DNA of 64,000 nucleotides from Bacteroidales bacterium (GCA_017443265.1 JAFSOU010000069.1:1-64000), one strand, 5' to 3'. Positions 1-9,318 are shown, counted from the first letter of the stretch. The notes: generated from the sequence alone by a model not told the origin. A program made the numbers and translations.

Positions 1-1
1 C

Positions 2-682
2 ACCTCCGCCTCGATGTATTTCCCTGTGGAGCGTCACGGCGACGCCGACAAGCCAAACAAAATCACTTTTGCAGTGTATGCTGCCGCCGTTCTGGTGGAG
101 ATGCTACGCCGTCAGCGCGACGCTTTCGGGCTGGCATTGCTTTCGGACAAAATCGAAATGCAGACCCCAGTGCAGTCGCGTGCCGCCAACCAGACTTTGA
201 TATACAGCCAGTTGGACCGGCTGCTGGCACCTTACCAACCCGATAAGGGCTCACCGCACACGACCCGTATTTCGGAACCGCTACACTTGCTTGCCGAACA
301 GCTGCACCGCCGTTCGCTGGTGGTAATTTTCACCGACGCCTTGGTGGACGAGCGGGAACAGGCAAGTATGTTCGATGCCATACGCCACCTGCGGCACTGC
401 AAACACGAGGTGATACTTTTCCACGTGCTTGACCACAGCCAAGAGGTACAGCTCGATTTCGACAGACGTCCGCACCTGTTCATCGATATGGAGAGCGGTC
501 GCAAACTGAAACTATCGCCCGCGGCGTTGGCCGAAAAATACAAAACTGCAATGCAGAAACGCGTGGCCGGGATAAAAGATATGGCATTGGCGCATAATAT
601 TGATTACGTGGAAGTTGATGTAGGCAAAGGTTTCGACCAAGTGCTGCAACCTTACCTTTTCAAGCGCAGCAGGATGGTGTGA
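2..682 (+). CDS. DUF58 domain protein, 5' end outside window
   Basis: C-terminal part of a DUF58 (von Willebrand-like) protein. The reading frame is open to the window edge: the codons before the first ATG (position 14) read T-S-A-S, continuing into MYFP, which fits the 'DTSxSMYFP' metal-site strand of DUF58 proteins, so the true start lies upstream. Visible family hallmarks are the RRSLVVIFTD strand near residue 103 of the visible part and the H-E-V-I-L-F-H-V-L-D block. Family members usually sit beside a MoxR AAA+ ATPase and Bat proteins and are thought to act in envelope stress or complex assembly; the neighbours that could confirm this are outside the window. It is followed by about 90 AT-rich bases before the signal peptidase gene. 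Confidence 0.85.
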   Translation, partial: TSASMYFPVERHGDADKPNKITFAVYAAAVLVEMLRRQRDAFGLALLSDKIEMQTPVQSRAANQTLIYSQLDRLLAPYQPDKGSPHTTRISEPLHLLAEQLHRRSLVVIFTDALVDEREQASMFDAIRHLRHCKHEVILFHVLDHSQEVQLDFDRRPHLFIDMESGRKLKLSPAALAEKYKTAMQKRVAGIKDMALAHNIDYVEVDVGKGFDQVLQPYLFKRSRMV

Positions 683-773
683 AGTAAAATCTTTTTTTGC
701 AAAAATGCAATAAAGAAAGATTGTTGGCGTTAATAAAATACTATAAAACAGATTAAAACAAAAAATAACAGAA

Positions 774-2552
774 ATGATTTTCGACATATTGCTTTGGGTG
801 TATATACTCACCCCGTTTTTTGGATTGTGGTTTGTGTTCGGCAAAGCCGGAATACCACGTTGGAAAGCCCTTGTACCTATATATAATTTTGTGGTATGGA
901 TAAAGGACCTGCTCGGCAAAAGCTGGAAATGGTACATCTATATGCTGATACCGGCCATCAACATATTCACCTACCTTCTTCTGGTGGTTGAAACCGCCAA
1001 GACTTTTCGTCGTTATGGTCTGTTGGAGCAGACCCTTGCGGTGATATTTCCGTCGATATACCTGCCATATCTCGGTCTGTCGCCGAAAATGGTTTATACC
1101 CATCCCAAGGACCTGCCGTCCCACAAGCTCAGCTCCGCCCGCGAGTGGCTCGACGCTTTCATTTTTGCACTTGTGGCCGCCACTATAATACGCACTTTCG
1201 TTTTCGAGCTTTACAACATACCCTCCTCGTCGATGGAGAAATCCCTTATGGTAGGCGATTTTCTGTACGTAAGCAAAACCTCCTACGGTCCGCGTTTCCC
1301 TATGACGCCGCTGGCCGTGCCGCTGGTGCACCACTCGCTGCCATTCACCAACAGCCAAGTAAAGTCCTTCTCCGACCTAATACAGCTGCCCTACCACCGC
1401 TACGGCAAATGCAACGTGGAGCGTTTCGACGCCACAGTGTTCAATTTCCCCGACGGCGACACTGTTTCGCTTTATTTCCAAAGCAACCGCAGCTACCACT
1501 CCCTTGTGCGTGAATACGGACGAGAGTACGTAAACAGCCCGCAGCAGCCTTTCGGCAAGATAATCACGCGTCCGGTGGACAAACGCGAGAATTTCATCAA
1601 ACGCACCATTGGACTGCCAGGCGAGACACTGGAGATAAAACATCGTATGGTGTATATCAACGGCAAACAGATCGACACCCCTTCGGAACTGCAGTTCCGT
1701 CACATCATCGAAATGAAACCGGGAGCAGCACCGCTTACCGCCGAAGAGTTGATGAACATCGGCGTTTCCGAAGAGGATGCCTCAACAATGCAGTTTATGG
1801 GTGATTTGCAATGCACCTATCTCACTTTGAGCAAAATACAGCTCGACAAACTTACAAAATCGGGTTTTATAGCAGGATGGGAGCCACTCCGCACCGAGGA
1901 CATCACCGCCCCCTCGTTGGACGAGCTTGGCGATTCTGCTGAATTTTTGGTGAGAATTTATGTTTACTACACACAATGGAACGAAATTACCAAAGGGCTG
2001 AATAGTTTGGGCATAGACGAAGAAGCTGCCAACCAAGCCCGCTACAGCTACTACACACTGCCTCTGACCTCCGAAAAAGTAGAGAAACTGAAAGCCCGCA
2101 CGGGAGTGTTACGCGTAATACCATCCGAGACTTTCCCCGGCTATCGCGAGTTCGAGATATTCCCTTATATGGAAAGCAAAAACTGGAATGTGGACAACTT
2201 CGGTCCCGTTTGGATACCCAAAGCAGGGGCTACAATACAGCTCACAGCCGACAATCTGCCCATCTACCGCCGCGCTATCGAAGTTTTCGAAGGAAATAAA
2301 CTGGAAGTGAAAAACGGCAAAATTTTTATCAACGACCAAGAAACAACGTCCTACACTTTCAAGATGAACTATTACTGGATGATGGGCGACAACCGCCACA
2401 ACTCGGCCGACAGCCGCTATTGGGGCTTTGTGCCCGAAGACCATATCGTTGGCAAAGCTGTGCGTATTATTTTCTCTTGGGACAAAGACCAGAAATCGTT
2501 TTTCAAAAAGATTCGCTGGAACAGGATGTTCAGGAAGGCATCTTGTATGTAA
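774..2552 (+). CDS. lepB: signal peptidase I, enlarged form
   Basis: Membrane-bound type I signal peptidase (family S26), which cleaves signal peptides from exported proteins. The catalytic serine box NIPSSSMEKSL places Ser153 before Met154; the general-base lysine box FIKRTIGLPGE gives Lys276; the MGDNRHNSADSRYWG box is at about residues 537-551. The first ~110 residues form an extra hydrophobic region with several membrane segments that precedes the usual signal-peptidase anchor (residues ~125-148). The distance from Lys276 to the MGDN box is about 260 residues, against roughly 130 in E. coli LepB, so there is a large insertion in the periplasmic domain (roughly residues 300-500). At 592 residues it is long for the family. 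The active-site residues are intact and activity is expected. Confidence 0.92.
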   Translation: MIFDILLWVYILTPFFGLWFVFGKAGIPRWKALVPIYNFVVWIKDLLGKSWKWYIYMLIPAINIFTYLLLVVETAKTFRRYGLLEQTLAVIFPSIYLPYLGLSPKMVYTHPKDLPSHKLSSAREWLDAFIFALVAATIIRTFVFELYNIPSSSMEKSLMVGDFLYVSKTSYGPRFPMTPLAVPLVHHSLPFTNSQVKSFSDLIQLPYHRYGKCNVERFDATVFNFPDGDTVSLYFQSNRSYHSLVREYGREYVNSPQQPFGKIITRPVDKRENFIKRTIGLPGETLEIKHRMVYINGKQIDTPSELQFRHIIEMKPGAAPLTAEELMNIGVSEEDASTMQFMGDLQCTYLTLSKIQLDKLTKSGFIAGWEPLRTEDITAPSLDELGDSAEFLVRIYVYYTQWNEITKGLNSLGIDEEAANQARYSYYTLPLTSEKVEKLKARTGVLRVIPSETFPGYREFEIFPYMESKNWNVDNFGPVWIPKAGATIQLTADNLPIYRRAIEVFEGNKLEVKNGKIFINDQETTSYTFKMNYYWMMGDNRHNSADSRYWGFVPEDHIVGKAVRIIFSWDKDQKSFFKKIRWNRMFRKASCM

Positions 2553-2638
2553 AAAATTTTTTTTCTTAAAATACAATAAACAATTTATTTTGTCGTTACA
2601 TCCAAAAACAAACAAATAATTTACAAAGAACAAATAAA

Positions 2639-3070
2639 ATGGAAGCTTTGATAGAAACCGTCAAGGGAACGATGAAAGTGCGTTTTTACGAGAAAGACGC
2701 ACCCAACACTGTCGCTAATTTCGTAAAACTTGCCAAGAGCGGATTTTACGACGGCCTCACATTCCACCGCGTGATACCCGATTTTGTGATACAAGGCGGA
2801 TGTCCGCGCGGCGACGGCACAGGCGGTCCCGGTTACACCATAAAATGCGAGCTCGACGGTGGAAACCAATACCACGACCGAGGAGTGCTTTCGATGGCAC
2901 ATGCAGGACGCGACACAGGAGGCTCGCAGTTCTTTATCTGCCACAACCGCGAAAACACACAGCATCTCGACCGCCATCATACCTGTTTCGGCAGAGTGTA
3001 CGAGGGGCTGGAGGTGATTGACAAAATACGTCAGGGAGACAAAATATTGAAAATAACAATAACAGAATAA
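2639..3070 (+). CDS. cyclophilin-type peptidyl-prolyl cis-trans isomerase
   Basis: A 143-residue single-domain cyclophilin with no signal peptide, so probably cytoplasmic. It catalyses proline cis-trans isomerisation during folding. The core motifs are present: [13 protein letters not shown] (with the catalytic Arg), the [12 protein letters not shown] loop, GGSQFFI and the [12 protein letters not shown] segment that takes the place of the usual tryptophan loop in many bacterial enzymes. The ATG follows an A-rich leader without a Shine-Dalgarno sequence, as is usual in Bacteroidota. Only 20 bases separate it from the downstream response regulator, so the two are probably co-transcribed. Confidence 0.93.
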   Translation: MEALIETVKGTMKVRFYEKDAPNTVANFVKLAKSGFYDGLTFHRVIPDFVIQGGCPRGDGTGGPGYTIKCELDGGNQYHDRGVLSMAHAGRDTGGSQFFICHNRENTQHLDRHHTCFGRVYEGLEVIDKIRQGDKILKITITE

Positions 3071-3090
3071 ATAACAAACACATATACTAT

Positions 3091-3792
3091 ATGAACAACG
3101 AGATTATTAACATATTATTGGCCGAAGACGACCCCAACTTGGGGACAATACTCAGAGCATACCTTAAACAAAAAGGGTGTAATGTCTTCCTTGCCATCGA
3201 CGGTGAAAAAGCAATGGAGTTTTTCCGCAACGAAGAAAATATAGACATCTGCGTTCTCGATGTGATGATGCCTATAAAAGACGGCTTCGAGGTAGCAAAA
3301 GATATAAAACGCATCAACCCGGCGATGCCTGTCATATTCCTTACTGCCAAAGTGCTAGAGAACGACAAACTAAAAGGTTTCGAACTTGGTGCCGACGACT
3401 ATATCAACAAACCGTTCAGCATCGAAGAGCTCTTTGCCCGTATCAACGCCGTGTTGCGTCGTTGCAAAGATGAAAAACCCTCGGCAAGTATTTTCAACAT
3501 CGGACAATTTGTGTTCAACGCCGACCGCCAGTCGCTAACCATCAACGGAGAGGAGCGCCACCTCACCTCCAAAGAGTCGGACCTGATGCACATGTTCTGC
3601 CTCAACCAGAACCAAGTGATAGACCGCGTTACCACGCTGAACAAAATATGGAAGGACGACAGCTATTTCGCCGCACGCAGCATGGACGTGTACATCACCA
3701 AACTCCGTCGTTATCTCAAAGACGACCCATCGGTGAAGATAGTGAACATCCACGGAGTGGGTTTCAAACTTACCACCGAAGAGGGAATCTGA
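3091..3792 (+). CDS. OmpR/RprY-type response regulator
   Basis: Two-domain DNA-binding response regulator, 233 residues. The receiver domain (about 1-125) shows the acidic pocket A-E-D-D (residues 11-14), the phospho-acceptor Asp57 in VLDVMMP, and the conserved Lys in FLTAK. The C-terminal winged-helix domain (about 135-230) carries the typical ending with SMDVYITKLRRYL and IHGVGFKL. It resembles RprY-like regulators of Bacteroidales. No histidine kinase lies beside it, so its partner must be encoded elsewhere. A strong terminator follows directly. Confidence 0.9.
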   Translation: MNNEIINILLAEDDPNLGTILRAYLKQKGCNVFLAIDGEKAMEFFRNEENIDICVLDVMMPIKDGFEVAKDIKRINPAMPVIFLTAKVLENDKLKGFELGADDYINKPFSIEELFARINAVLRRCKDEKPSASIFNIGQFVFNADRQSLTINGEERHLTSKESDLMHMFCLNQNQVIDRVTTLNKIWKDDSYFAARSMDVYITKLRRYLKDDPSVKIVNIHGVGFKLTTEEGI

Positions 3793-3800
3793 TAAAAAAC

Positions 3801-3833
3801 AAAAAAGCAGTGCTGTTAGCACTGCTTTTTTTT
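3801..3833 (+). terminator. bidirectional rho-independent terminator
   Basis: Perfect 8-bp stem (3807-3814 with 3818-3825, loop GTT) flanked by an A-run on the left and a T-run on the right. It sits between the convergent response regulator and glycosyltransferase genes and can serve both; the glycosyltransferase stop codon overlaps the T-run. Confidence 0.9.
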
Positions 3834-4968
3834 ATGATATCTTGTCCGCAATTCGGCAAAAAGCCTCCACAAACCGCGACCAAGAGTATTTTTGTTTCTC
3901 CTCCACAATGTTATGCTCGAACTCCTCGCGTTTGTTTTTTTCGAAGAAATTGCGCAAAGCATCGGCAATGGGCTTTTTGTCGGGTTCCACAACGTAACCG
4001 ATTTTGCCGTCGGGCACTATCTCGGCCAAGCCGCCCACGTTGGTAACAAGCATCGCTTTCTCGAAATGGAAGGCAATCTGCGTTACGCCGCTCTGCGTGG
4101 CGGTTTTGTACGGCTGAGCCACTATGTCGGCTGCGCTGAAATAGCGGTTTACTTCGCCGTCGGGGATGAAGTTGGTGCAGAGCACCACCTTGTCGGCAAT
4201 GCCAAGTTGTTCGATTTTAGATAGATATGGAGCCGAGTCGCCGTAGAATTCGCCGGCAACAATCAGTTTTACGTCGTTCTGCTTCAGCCACGGGTCGGCG
4301 AAAGCGTCGAGCAACAAATCCAAGCCTTTGTATGCACGTATGAAACCGAAAAACAGCACATAGCGGTATTTCGGGTCGAGGTTGAGCAGCTGCAGTGCCT
4401 CGTCGCGCGAAAGGCGTTGACCGTAATGGTCGTAGATGGGGTGCGGCGAGAAACCTTTGGGGCAACCGCGTTTGTCGAAATGCTCGATGTCCTTGACCAC
4501 CGACTCCGACAGTGCCATAAAACCATCCATCGATTTTACAAAATATGGGGGCAGGAAACGGTCGAGGATGTTGGGTTCGTGAGGAATCATATTATGTACC
4601 AACGCCATTATTTTTGTGTGCTTGTTTTTGCGTATTTTGCGAGCAATAGTACCGAAACAGGGTGCCATAAACGACATCCAGTAGGCGAATACAACCACGT
4701 CGGGACGTTTTTTTGCTATTTCTTTGCCCACCTTAATCCAGTTGAATGGATTGCAGGAGTTCACCTTGCGGAATATTGTCAGATTTTCGGGAGCCGGGTC
4801 GGGACTGAACTGCGTTTTGCCCGGAAAAAGGAAATTAGGGTATTGCAGAGTGAAAGTGTACATCTCCACGTTGTTGCCCTGACGCTGGAACTCGGTGGCA
4901 AGCCGCTCGTTGAACGCCGCCAGACCGCCTCGATAAGGGTGTGCCGTACCTATTATTATTATGTTCAT
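3832..4968 (-). CDS. glycosyltransferase, GT4-like
   Basis: GT-B fold glycosyltransferase of 378 residues, most like family GT4, predicted to transfer a nucleotide-activated sugar to a glycan or lipid acceptor at the inner face of the membrane. The N-terminal half begins with a MNIIIIGTAHPYRGGLAAF strand and glycine loop. The C-terminal half has FFGFIRAYKGLDLLLDAF, VAGEFYGD and, in place of the usual EGFG motif, a shorter ATQSGVTQIAFHFEKAMLVTNVGGL segment that would bind the sugar nucleotide. No other glycan genes lie next to it, so the product cannot be inferred. A -7 promoter box lies about 30 bases upstream on the same strand. Confidence 0.85.
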   Translation of the reverse strand: MNIIIIGTAHPYRGGLAAFNERLATEFQRQGNNVEMYTFTLQYPNFLFPGKTQFSPDPAPENLTIFRKVNSCNPFNWIKVGKEIAKKRPDVVVFAYWMSFMAPCFGTIARKIRKNKHTKIMALVHNMIPHEPNILDRFLPPYFVKSMDGFMALSESVVKDIEHFDKRGCPKGFSPHPIYDHYGQRLSRDEALQLLNLDPKYRYVLFFGFIRAYKGLDLLLDAFADPWLKQNDVKLIVAGEFYGDSAPYLSKIEQLGIADKVVLCTNFIPDGEVNRYFSAADIVAQPYKTATQSGVTQIAFHFEKAMLVTNVGGLAEIVPDGKIGYVVEPDKKPIADALRNFFEKNKREEFEHNIVEEKQKYSWSRFVEAFCRIADKIS

Positions 4969-4997
4969 AAGTGAAATTGCTTTGTCAAATAGTTTTG

Positions 4998-5005
4998 CAA
5001 AGATA
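4998..5005 (-). promoter_or_regulatory. -7 box TATCTTTG
   Basis: On the minus strand the sequence reads TATCTTTG, an exact match to the Bacteroidota TAnnTTTG box, about 30 bases before the glycosyltransferase start. No clear -33 TTTG is visible at the expected spacing. Confidence 0.55.
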
Positions 5006-5009
5006 CGAA

Positions 5010-5262
5010 TTTTTTAGTGATTAGTTAATTGTGAATAGTGATTAGTTAGTGAACAGTGAGCTGTGAACTGTGAACTGTGAACTGTGTTTGTTTAACACCA
5101 AACTGCAAACTACAAACTAAATTCAATTACGCAACCGCTTCGCTTATGCGTGATTTTTGGCTGCACCTCAACATCATCCAAATAAATTAGGCTGCTGTGT
5201 TCGGTTTGCACAAAAATTGTCCATTGTTCATTGTTAATTATTAATTGAAATTAATTTGCTAA
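5010..5262. repeat. intergenic cluster of short degenerate repeats
   Basis: The roughly 340-base gap between the divergent glycosyltransferase and restriction-modification genes holds no gene that I can see. It contains a TAGTGATTAGTTA-like phrase repeated twice (about 5015-5058), a tandem heptamer (GTGAACT) with about five copies at 5049-5086, and TTAATTATTAATTG-like phrases near 5218-5262. Related phrases recur in other gaps of this window (10.25-10.55 kb, 30.47-30.59 kb, 32.45-32.50 kb). Confidence 0.7.
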
Positions 5263-5309
5263 ATTCGAAATAAAAGCGTATTTTTGCATTTCTAATATCA
5301 CGAAATCAG

Positions 5310-8279
5310 ATGAGGACAGAGAAACAGATTGCCGCATCGGCTGCCGAATTTGCACAACGCTGGAAGGGTAGGGGTTATGAACGGGGCGAGTCGCAACCCT
5401 TTTGGATAGACTTGCTGTCGAATGTGTTCGGTATCGAAACGCCATCCGACGGTTTTATCACTTTCGAGGACCATCGTATGGTGGATTCCTCCAACTTTAT
5501 CGACGCACGTATTCCCTCCACCCGTGTGCTTATCGAGCAGAAATCGTTCGGCAAGGACTTGCGCAAGGGCATACTGCAGAGCGACGGCTCTTTGCTCAAC
5601 CCGTTCCAGCAGGCACGACGCTATGTGGTAAGTCTGCCGGTGTCGGAACATCCGCGCTGGATTGTTACCTGCAATTTCTCCGAATTTCTGATCTATGACA
5701 TGGAGCAGCCCAACGGAGAGCCCGAAAAGGTGCTTCTGGAAAATCTCGGCAAGGAGTACTACCGTCTGTTGTTCCTTGTCGATACCAAAAACGAACATCT
5801 GAGCAAGGAGATGCAGGTGTCGATGCAAGCCGGCACCATTGTGGGCAAGATTTACGACGCGTTGCTCAAGCAGTACGGCGACGGCTCGCCCGAAGCTCTG
5901 CGATGGCTCAACATATTGTGTGTGCGCATCGTTTTCTGTCTTTATGCCGAAGATGCCGGAGTGTTCACCCACGACCAGTTCCACGACTACCTTGCGCGCT
6001 ACGACGCCACCGACCTGCGCCGCGCCATGAAAGACCTTTTCGAGGTGCTCAACACCCCGATAGACCGCCGAAGCAAATACCTGCAGCCCGACCTCGCCGC
6101 CTTCCCTTACACCAACGGCGGACTCTTCGAAGAAGTAATAGAAATACCGCAGTTTACCGAGGAACTGAAGAAAACCCTGCTCGACAACGCCAGCCTCGAC
6201 TTCGACTGGAGCGAGATAAGCCCCACCATTTTCGGCGCTGTGTTCGAAAGCACCCTCAACCCCGAAACACGGCGCAGCGGAGGGATGCACTACACCTCCA
6301 TCGAAAACATACACAAGGTTATCGACCCGCTCTTTTTGAACGACCTGCGCCGCGAACTCGACACCATTCTGGAAGAAAAGGTGGAACGCCAGCGTGTGCG
6401 TCTGCTCGACGAATACCAGAACAAACTCGCTTCACTCACTTTCCTCGACCCCGCCTGCGGCAGCGGCAACTTCCTTACCGAGACCTACCTCTCGCTGCGA
6501 CGGCTGGAAAACGAGGCCATACGCGAACGCTTCCACGGACAGTCGTTCCTTGGGTTCGACGAGGCCAACCCCATAAAGGTGAGCATACACCAGTTCTACG
6601 GCATTGAGATTAACGACTTTGCCGTTACGGTGGCCACAACCGCTCTGTGGATTTCGGAGGCGCAGATGCTGGCCGAAACGGAGAAACTTATGCACCGCGA
6701 CATCGATTTCCTGCCGCTGAAAAGCTACCACAATATAAAAGAGGGCAATGCTTTGCGGATTGACTGGGCAACTTTAGAGAAAATAACAGTGCTGCCGTAT
6801 CTTTATGCGAAAAAAATAAATGTGTTTAAAGTGGATGATGTTTCCGAAAAAATACAATCGGAAGCTTCTATGGTCAGCGAACCTTCAGCAGAATATAATA
6901 AGTTATATGATGAACTGAATATTGTAACACAAGAAATAGAAGAGAAAACTTTGCCCCCAAGCCATGCTCCTAAGCCCGTGGCTTATGACTTCATCATGGG
7001 AAATCCACCGTTTGTAGGAGCACGGATGATGTCTGAGGAACAAAAGGATGACATGCTTAATATCTTTGGTAAACAATGGAAGAATATTGGTGATTTGGAC
7101 TATGTTTGTGCATGGTACAAAAAAGCTTCTGATTATTTGCAATCCAATATTAACACCAGGGTAGCCCTTGTGTCAACAAATTCAATAACCCAAGGTGCCG
7201 CAGTTTTTAATTTGTGGAAGCCATTGTTTGAAAAACTTAACATCCATTTTGATTTTGCATACCAAACTTTTAGATGGAACAGCGAAAGTAGCCAAAAAGC
7301 GGCTGTTCATTGTGTGATAATTGGATTCAGTGTTAATCAAACTAACAATCCCAAGTTGTTGTTTGGCAACAATTCTCAATATATTATAGCAAGTAATATA
7401 AACGGTTATTTGATGGACGCACCAAACATTTGGATTACAACAAGAAATGTGCCATTGTGTGGTGTTCCACCATTACTGACTGGTAGTCAACGCATAGACA
7501 ATGACTATTTTATGTTTAATGATGAGACGAAAGCTGAATTTTTGAGGAAAGAACCTAAGGCTGAAAAGTTTTTCAAAGTGTGGTATGGTGCTGACGAGTT
7601 TATCAACAATCGTCCAAGATGGGTTTTGTATTTAGGGAATTGTTCTCCTTCAGAATTGAAAGCCATGCCTCATTGTTATGAAATTGTCAAGAAAGTTCGT
7701 GATTATCGTTTGCAAAGTAAGAGAGAAGCAACAAGGAAGGCAGCTTTTAGTCCAAATCATTTTGGATTAGAGATTATTCCAGAAAAGAATTTCATTGTTG
7801 TCCCAGTCGTGAGTTCCGAGAGGCGACGCTATGTGCCAATTGGATTTATGTCACCAGAGGTGATGTGCAGCAATCAAGTGAATCTCATTCCCGATGCCAC
7901 TCTCTACCATTTCGGCGTGCTTACTTCCAATGTCCACATGGCGTGGATGCGGGCGGTGTGCGGAAGGCTGAAATCGGACTATCGCTACAGCAAGGACATA
8001 GTTTACAACAATTTCCCGTGGCCCGATGCCACAGAGGAGCAGAAAGCGAAAATCGAGGCCACGGCGCAGGCCATTCTCGACGCCCGTGCGTTGTATCCCG
8101 AAAGCTCTCTGGCCGACCTCTACGACGAACTTACCATGCCCGCCGAGCTGCGCAAGGCACATCAGGAAAACGACCGTGCCGTGATGCAGGCCTACGGCTT
8201 CCCCGTCAAGTCCACTTTCACCGAAAGTCAGTGCGTCGCCGAGCTGTTCAAAAGGTATCAGGAGCTTTGCTCCCATTGA
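5310..8279 (+). CDS. MmeI-like single-chain restriction-modification enzyme
   Basis: A 989-residue protein with the organisation of type IIL (MmeI-family) enzymes, in which one chain cuts DNA and methylates one strand for host protection. The N-terminal nuclease shows D65-(10)-E76-Q-K78, close to the MmeI D-x9-E-x-K site. A helical linker follows. The gamma-type adenine methyltransferase has motif I DPACGSGNF (380-388) and motif IV NPPF (565-568). The C-terminal part would contain the target recognition domain. Base composition falls sharply from about codon 485 to 860 and then recovers, suggesting replacement of the segment from just before motif IV through the recognition domain. No separate methylase or nuclease gene is adjacent, consistent with a stand-alone enzyme. 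The BREX PglX family is a less likely alternative. Confidence 0.85.
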   Translation: MRTEKQIAASAAEFAQRWKGRGYERGESQPFWIDLLSNVFGIETPSDGFITFEDHRMVDSSNFIDARIPSTRVLIEQKSFGKDLRKGILQSDGSLLNPFQQARRYVVSLPVSEHPRWIVTCNFSEFLIYDMEQPNGEPEKVLLENLGKEYYRLLFLVDTKNEHLSKEMQVSMQAGTIVGKIYDALLKQYGDGSPEALRWLNILCVRIVFCLYAEDAGVFTHDQFHDYLARYDATDLRRAMKDLFEVLNTPIDRRSKYLQPDLAAFPYTNGGLFEEVIEIPQFTEELKKTLLDNASLDFDWSEISPTIFGAVFESTLNPETRRSGGMHYTSIENIHKVIDPLFLNDLRRELDTILEEKVERQRVRLLDEYQNKLASLTFLDPACGSGNFLTETYLSLRRLENEAIRERFHGQSFLGFDEANPIKVSIHQFYGIEINDFAVTVATTALWISEAQMLAETEKLMHRDIDFLPLKSYHNIKEGNALRIDWATLEKITVLPYLYAKKINVFKVDDVSEKIQSEASMVSEPSAEYNKLYDELNIVTQEIEEKTLPPSHAPKPVAYDFIMGNPPFVGARMMSEEQKDDMLNIFGKQWKNIGDLDYVCAWYKKASDYLQSNINTRVALVSTNSITQGAAVFNLWKPLFEKLNIHFDFAYQTFRWNSESSQKAAVHCVIIGFSVNQTNNPKLLFGNNSQYIIASNINGYLMDAPNIWITTRNVPLCGVPPLLTGSQRIDNDYFMFNDETKAEFLRKEPKAEKFFKVWYGADEFINNRPRWVLYLGNCSPSELKAMPHCYEIVKKVRDYRLQSKREATRKAAFSPNHFGLEIIPEKNFIVVPVVSSERRRYVPIGFMSPEVMCSNQVNLIPDATLYHFGVLTSNVHMAWMRAVCGRLKSDYRYSKDIVYNNFPWPDATEEQKAKIEATAQAILDARALYPESSLADLYDELTMPAELRKAHQENDRAVMQAYGFPVKSTFTESQCVAELFKRYQELCSH

Positions 8280-8427
8280 ACTGTGAGCTGAAGATTTTCA
8301 GATTGACAGATTTTCCGATTTTTCCGAATATCTGAAAGTCTGAATGTCTGAACATCCGCAAATCAGAAAATCGTTGTTTTTTTGACGTTTTTTTTGCCAA
8401 ATAGCCGATTATTACATTTTTTTTGAT

Positions 8428-8435
8428 TATCTTTG
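8428..8435 (+). promoter_or_regulatory. -7 box TATCTTTG in AT-rich gap
   Basis: Exact TAnnTTTG match about 70 bases before the secreted-protein gene. The rest of the 8280-8502 gap is AT-rich; it opens with short CAGATT/TCTGAA-like phrases that repeat loosely in both orientations, and no gene is visible. Confidence 0.5.
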
Positions 8436-8502
8436 TACCAAATTGCTTATTTCCATAATTGACAATAAACAATTGATATACTGATAATTAGAGCATAATA
8501 AG

Positions 8503-9318
8503 ATGAAAAAGACATTACATATTGCTGCTATAGCTACAATGATTTTTGCCTTGTCGGGCATTGAAAACAAGGCATGTGCCCAGTTTCTGCACCAGAAGAA
8601 AGAAGCTCCGATACACCTTGAAAAATATTCGTGGACGGGTTCGTTGGATTCCGTAACACCGATTTTCATCTGGTTCGAGCGCAACGACGACGATCTGCTT
8701 GCCGGCGAAATTGTTTACACCAAGTCGCAGACAAAAAGCCCGGTGCGTGTGCTGGGGCAGGTGATAGTAAACCCCAACAACGGTGTTGAGGAGTTCCGTC
8801 TGTCGGAATTTCTTGGTCGCAGAGCCGAAAAGACCGGCACTATGTATTTCACCCTCGACTCGTTGGGCAAAGGCAAAGGCGTTTGGAAAAACATCGACAC
8901 AAGCCACAGCCTTGTGCTCGACCAAGTAGCTGCTTTTCCCGCAGGCAAAGGCGGACTGCTGCAGCCCGAGAACTACACCACCATCGGCACCAAGCCCATC
9001 TACTACAGCTATTATTACTATCATCCCTACAAAGGCACCCTGGGCGGCGAGGCCACTCTGGAGCTTATGGAACACAAATACATCAAATTCCAGATAACCA
9101 TCCGCGACCCGAATATCGCCGAGGGCGACGATGAGCTCGACTACCACCGTCACGCTCCGCTGGTGGGCAACAAGTTCATCTATCACATGCGCGGCTGCGA
9201 CTATATGTTCGAGTGCCACATATTCCACGATTTCATTTTCCTGAAAACCCTCACCGACCGTCCTTCGGAATGCTTCGGCGTTGGCTCGTCGTTCGACGGG
9301 TTCCTTATCAAACGGTGA
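8503..9318 (+). CDS. secreted protein of unknown function
   Basis: I do not recognise this family. The 271-residue product begins with a clear signal peptide (basic start, hydrophobic core, A-C-A cleavage region near residue 26), so it is exported. There is no lipobox cysteine at the cleavage site and no sorting domain at the end. The mature part is rich in aromatic residues and alternating beta-strand patterns, with a conspicuous run of tyrosines (YYSYYYYHPY) near the middle. It stands alone between the restriction enzyme and a transporter gene on the same strand. Confidence 0.75.
   Translation: MKKTLHIAAIATMIFALSGIENKACAQFLHQKKEAPIHLEKYSWTGSLDSVTPIFIWFERNDDDLLAGEIVYTKSQTKSPVRVLGQVIVNPNNGVEEFRLSEFLGRRAEKTGTMYFTLDSLGKGKGVWKNIDTSHSLVLDQVAAFPAGKGGLLQPENYTTIGTKPIYYSYYYYHPYKGTLGGEATLELMEHKYIKFQITIRDPNIAEGDDELDYHRHAPLVGNKFIYHMRGCDYMFECHIFHDFIFLKTLTDRPSECFGVGSSFDGFLIKR

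Noticed and set aside
5049-5086. Tandem GTGAACT repeats considered as a CRISPR array or attachment site
   Set aside because: Unit is only seven bases with no spacers, no cas genes and no integrase nearby.
5298-6314. Long open frame (338 codons) opposite the restriction-modification gene
   Set aside because: It is a mirror of a codon-biased gene on the other strand, has no recognisable motif, and the plus-strand protein has clear catalytic motifs throughout.
5310-8279. BREX PglX methyltransferase
   Set aside because: An N-terminal D-E-x-K nuclease site at MmeI-like spacing is present and no other BREX genes are adjacent.
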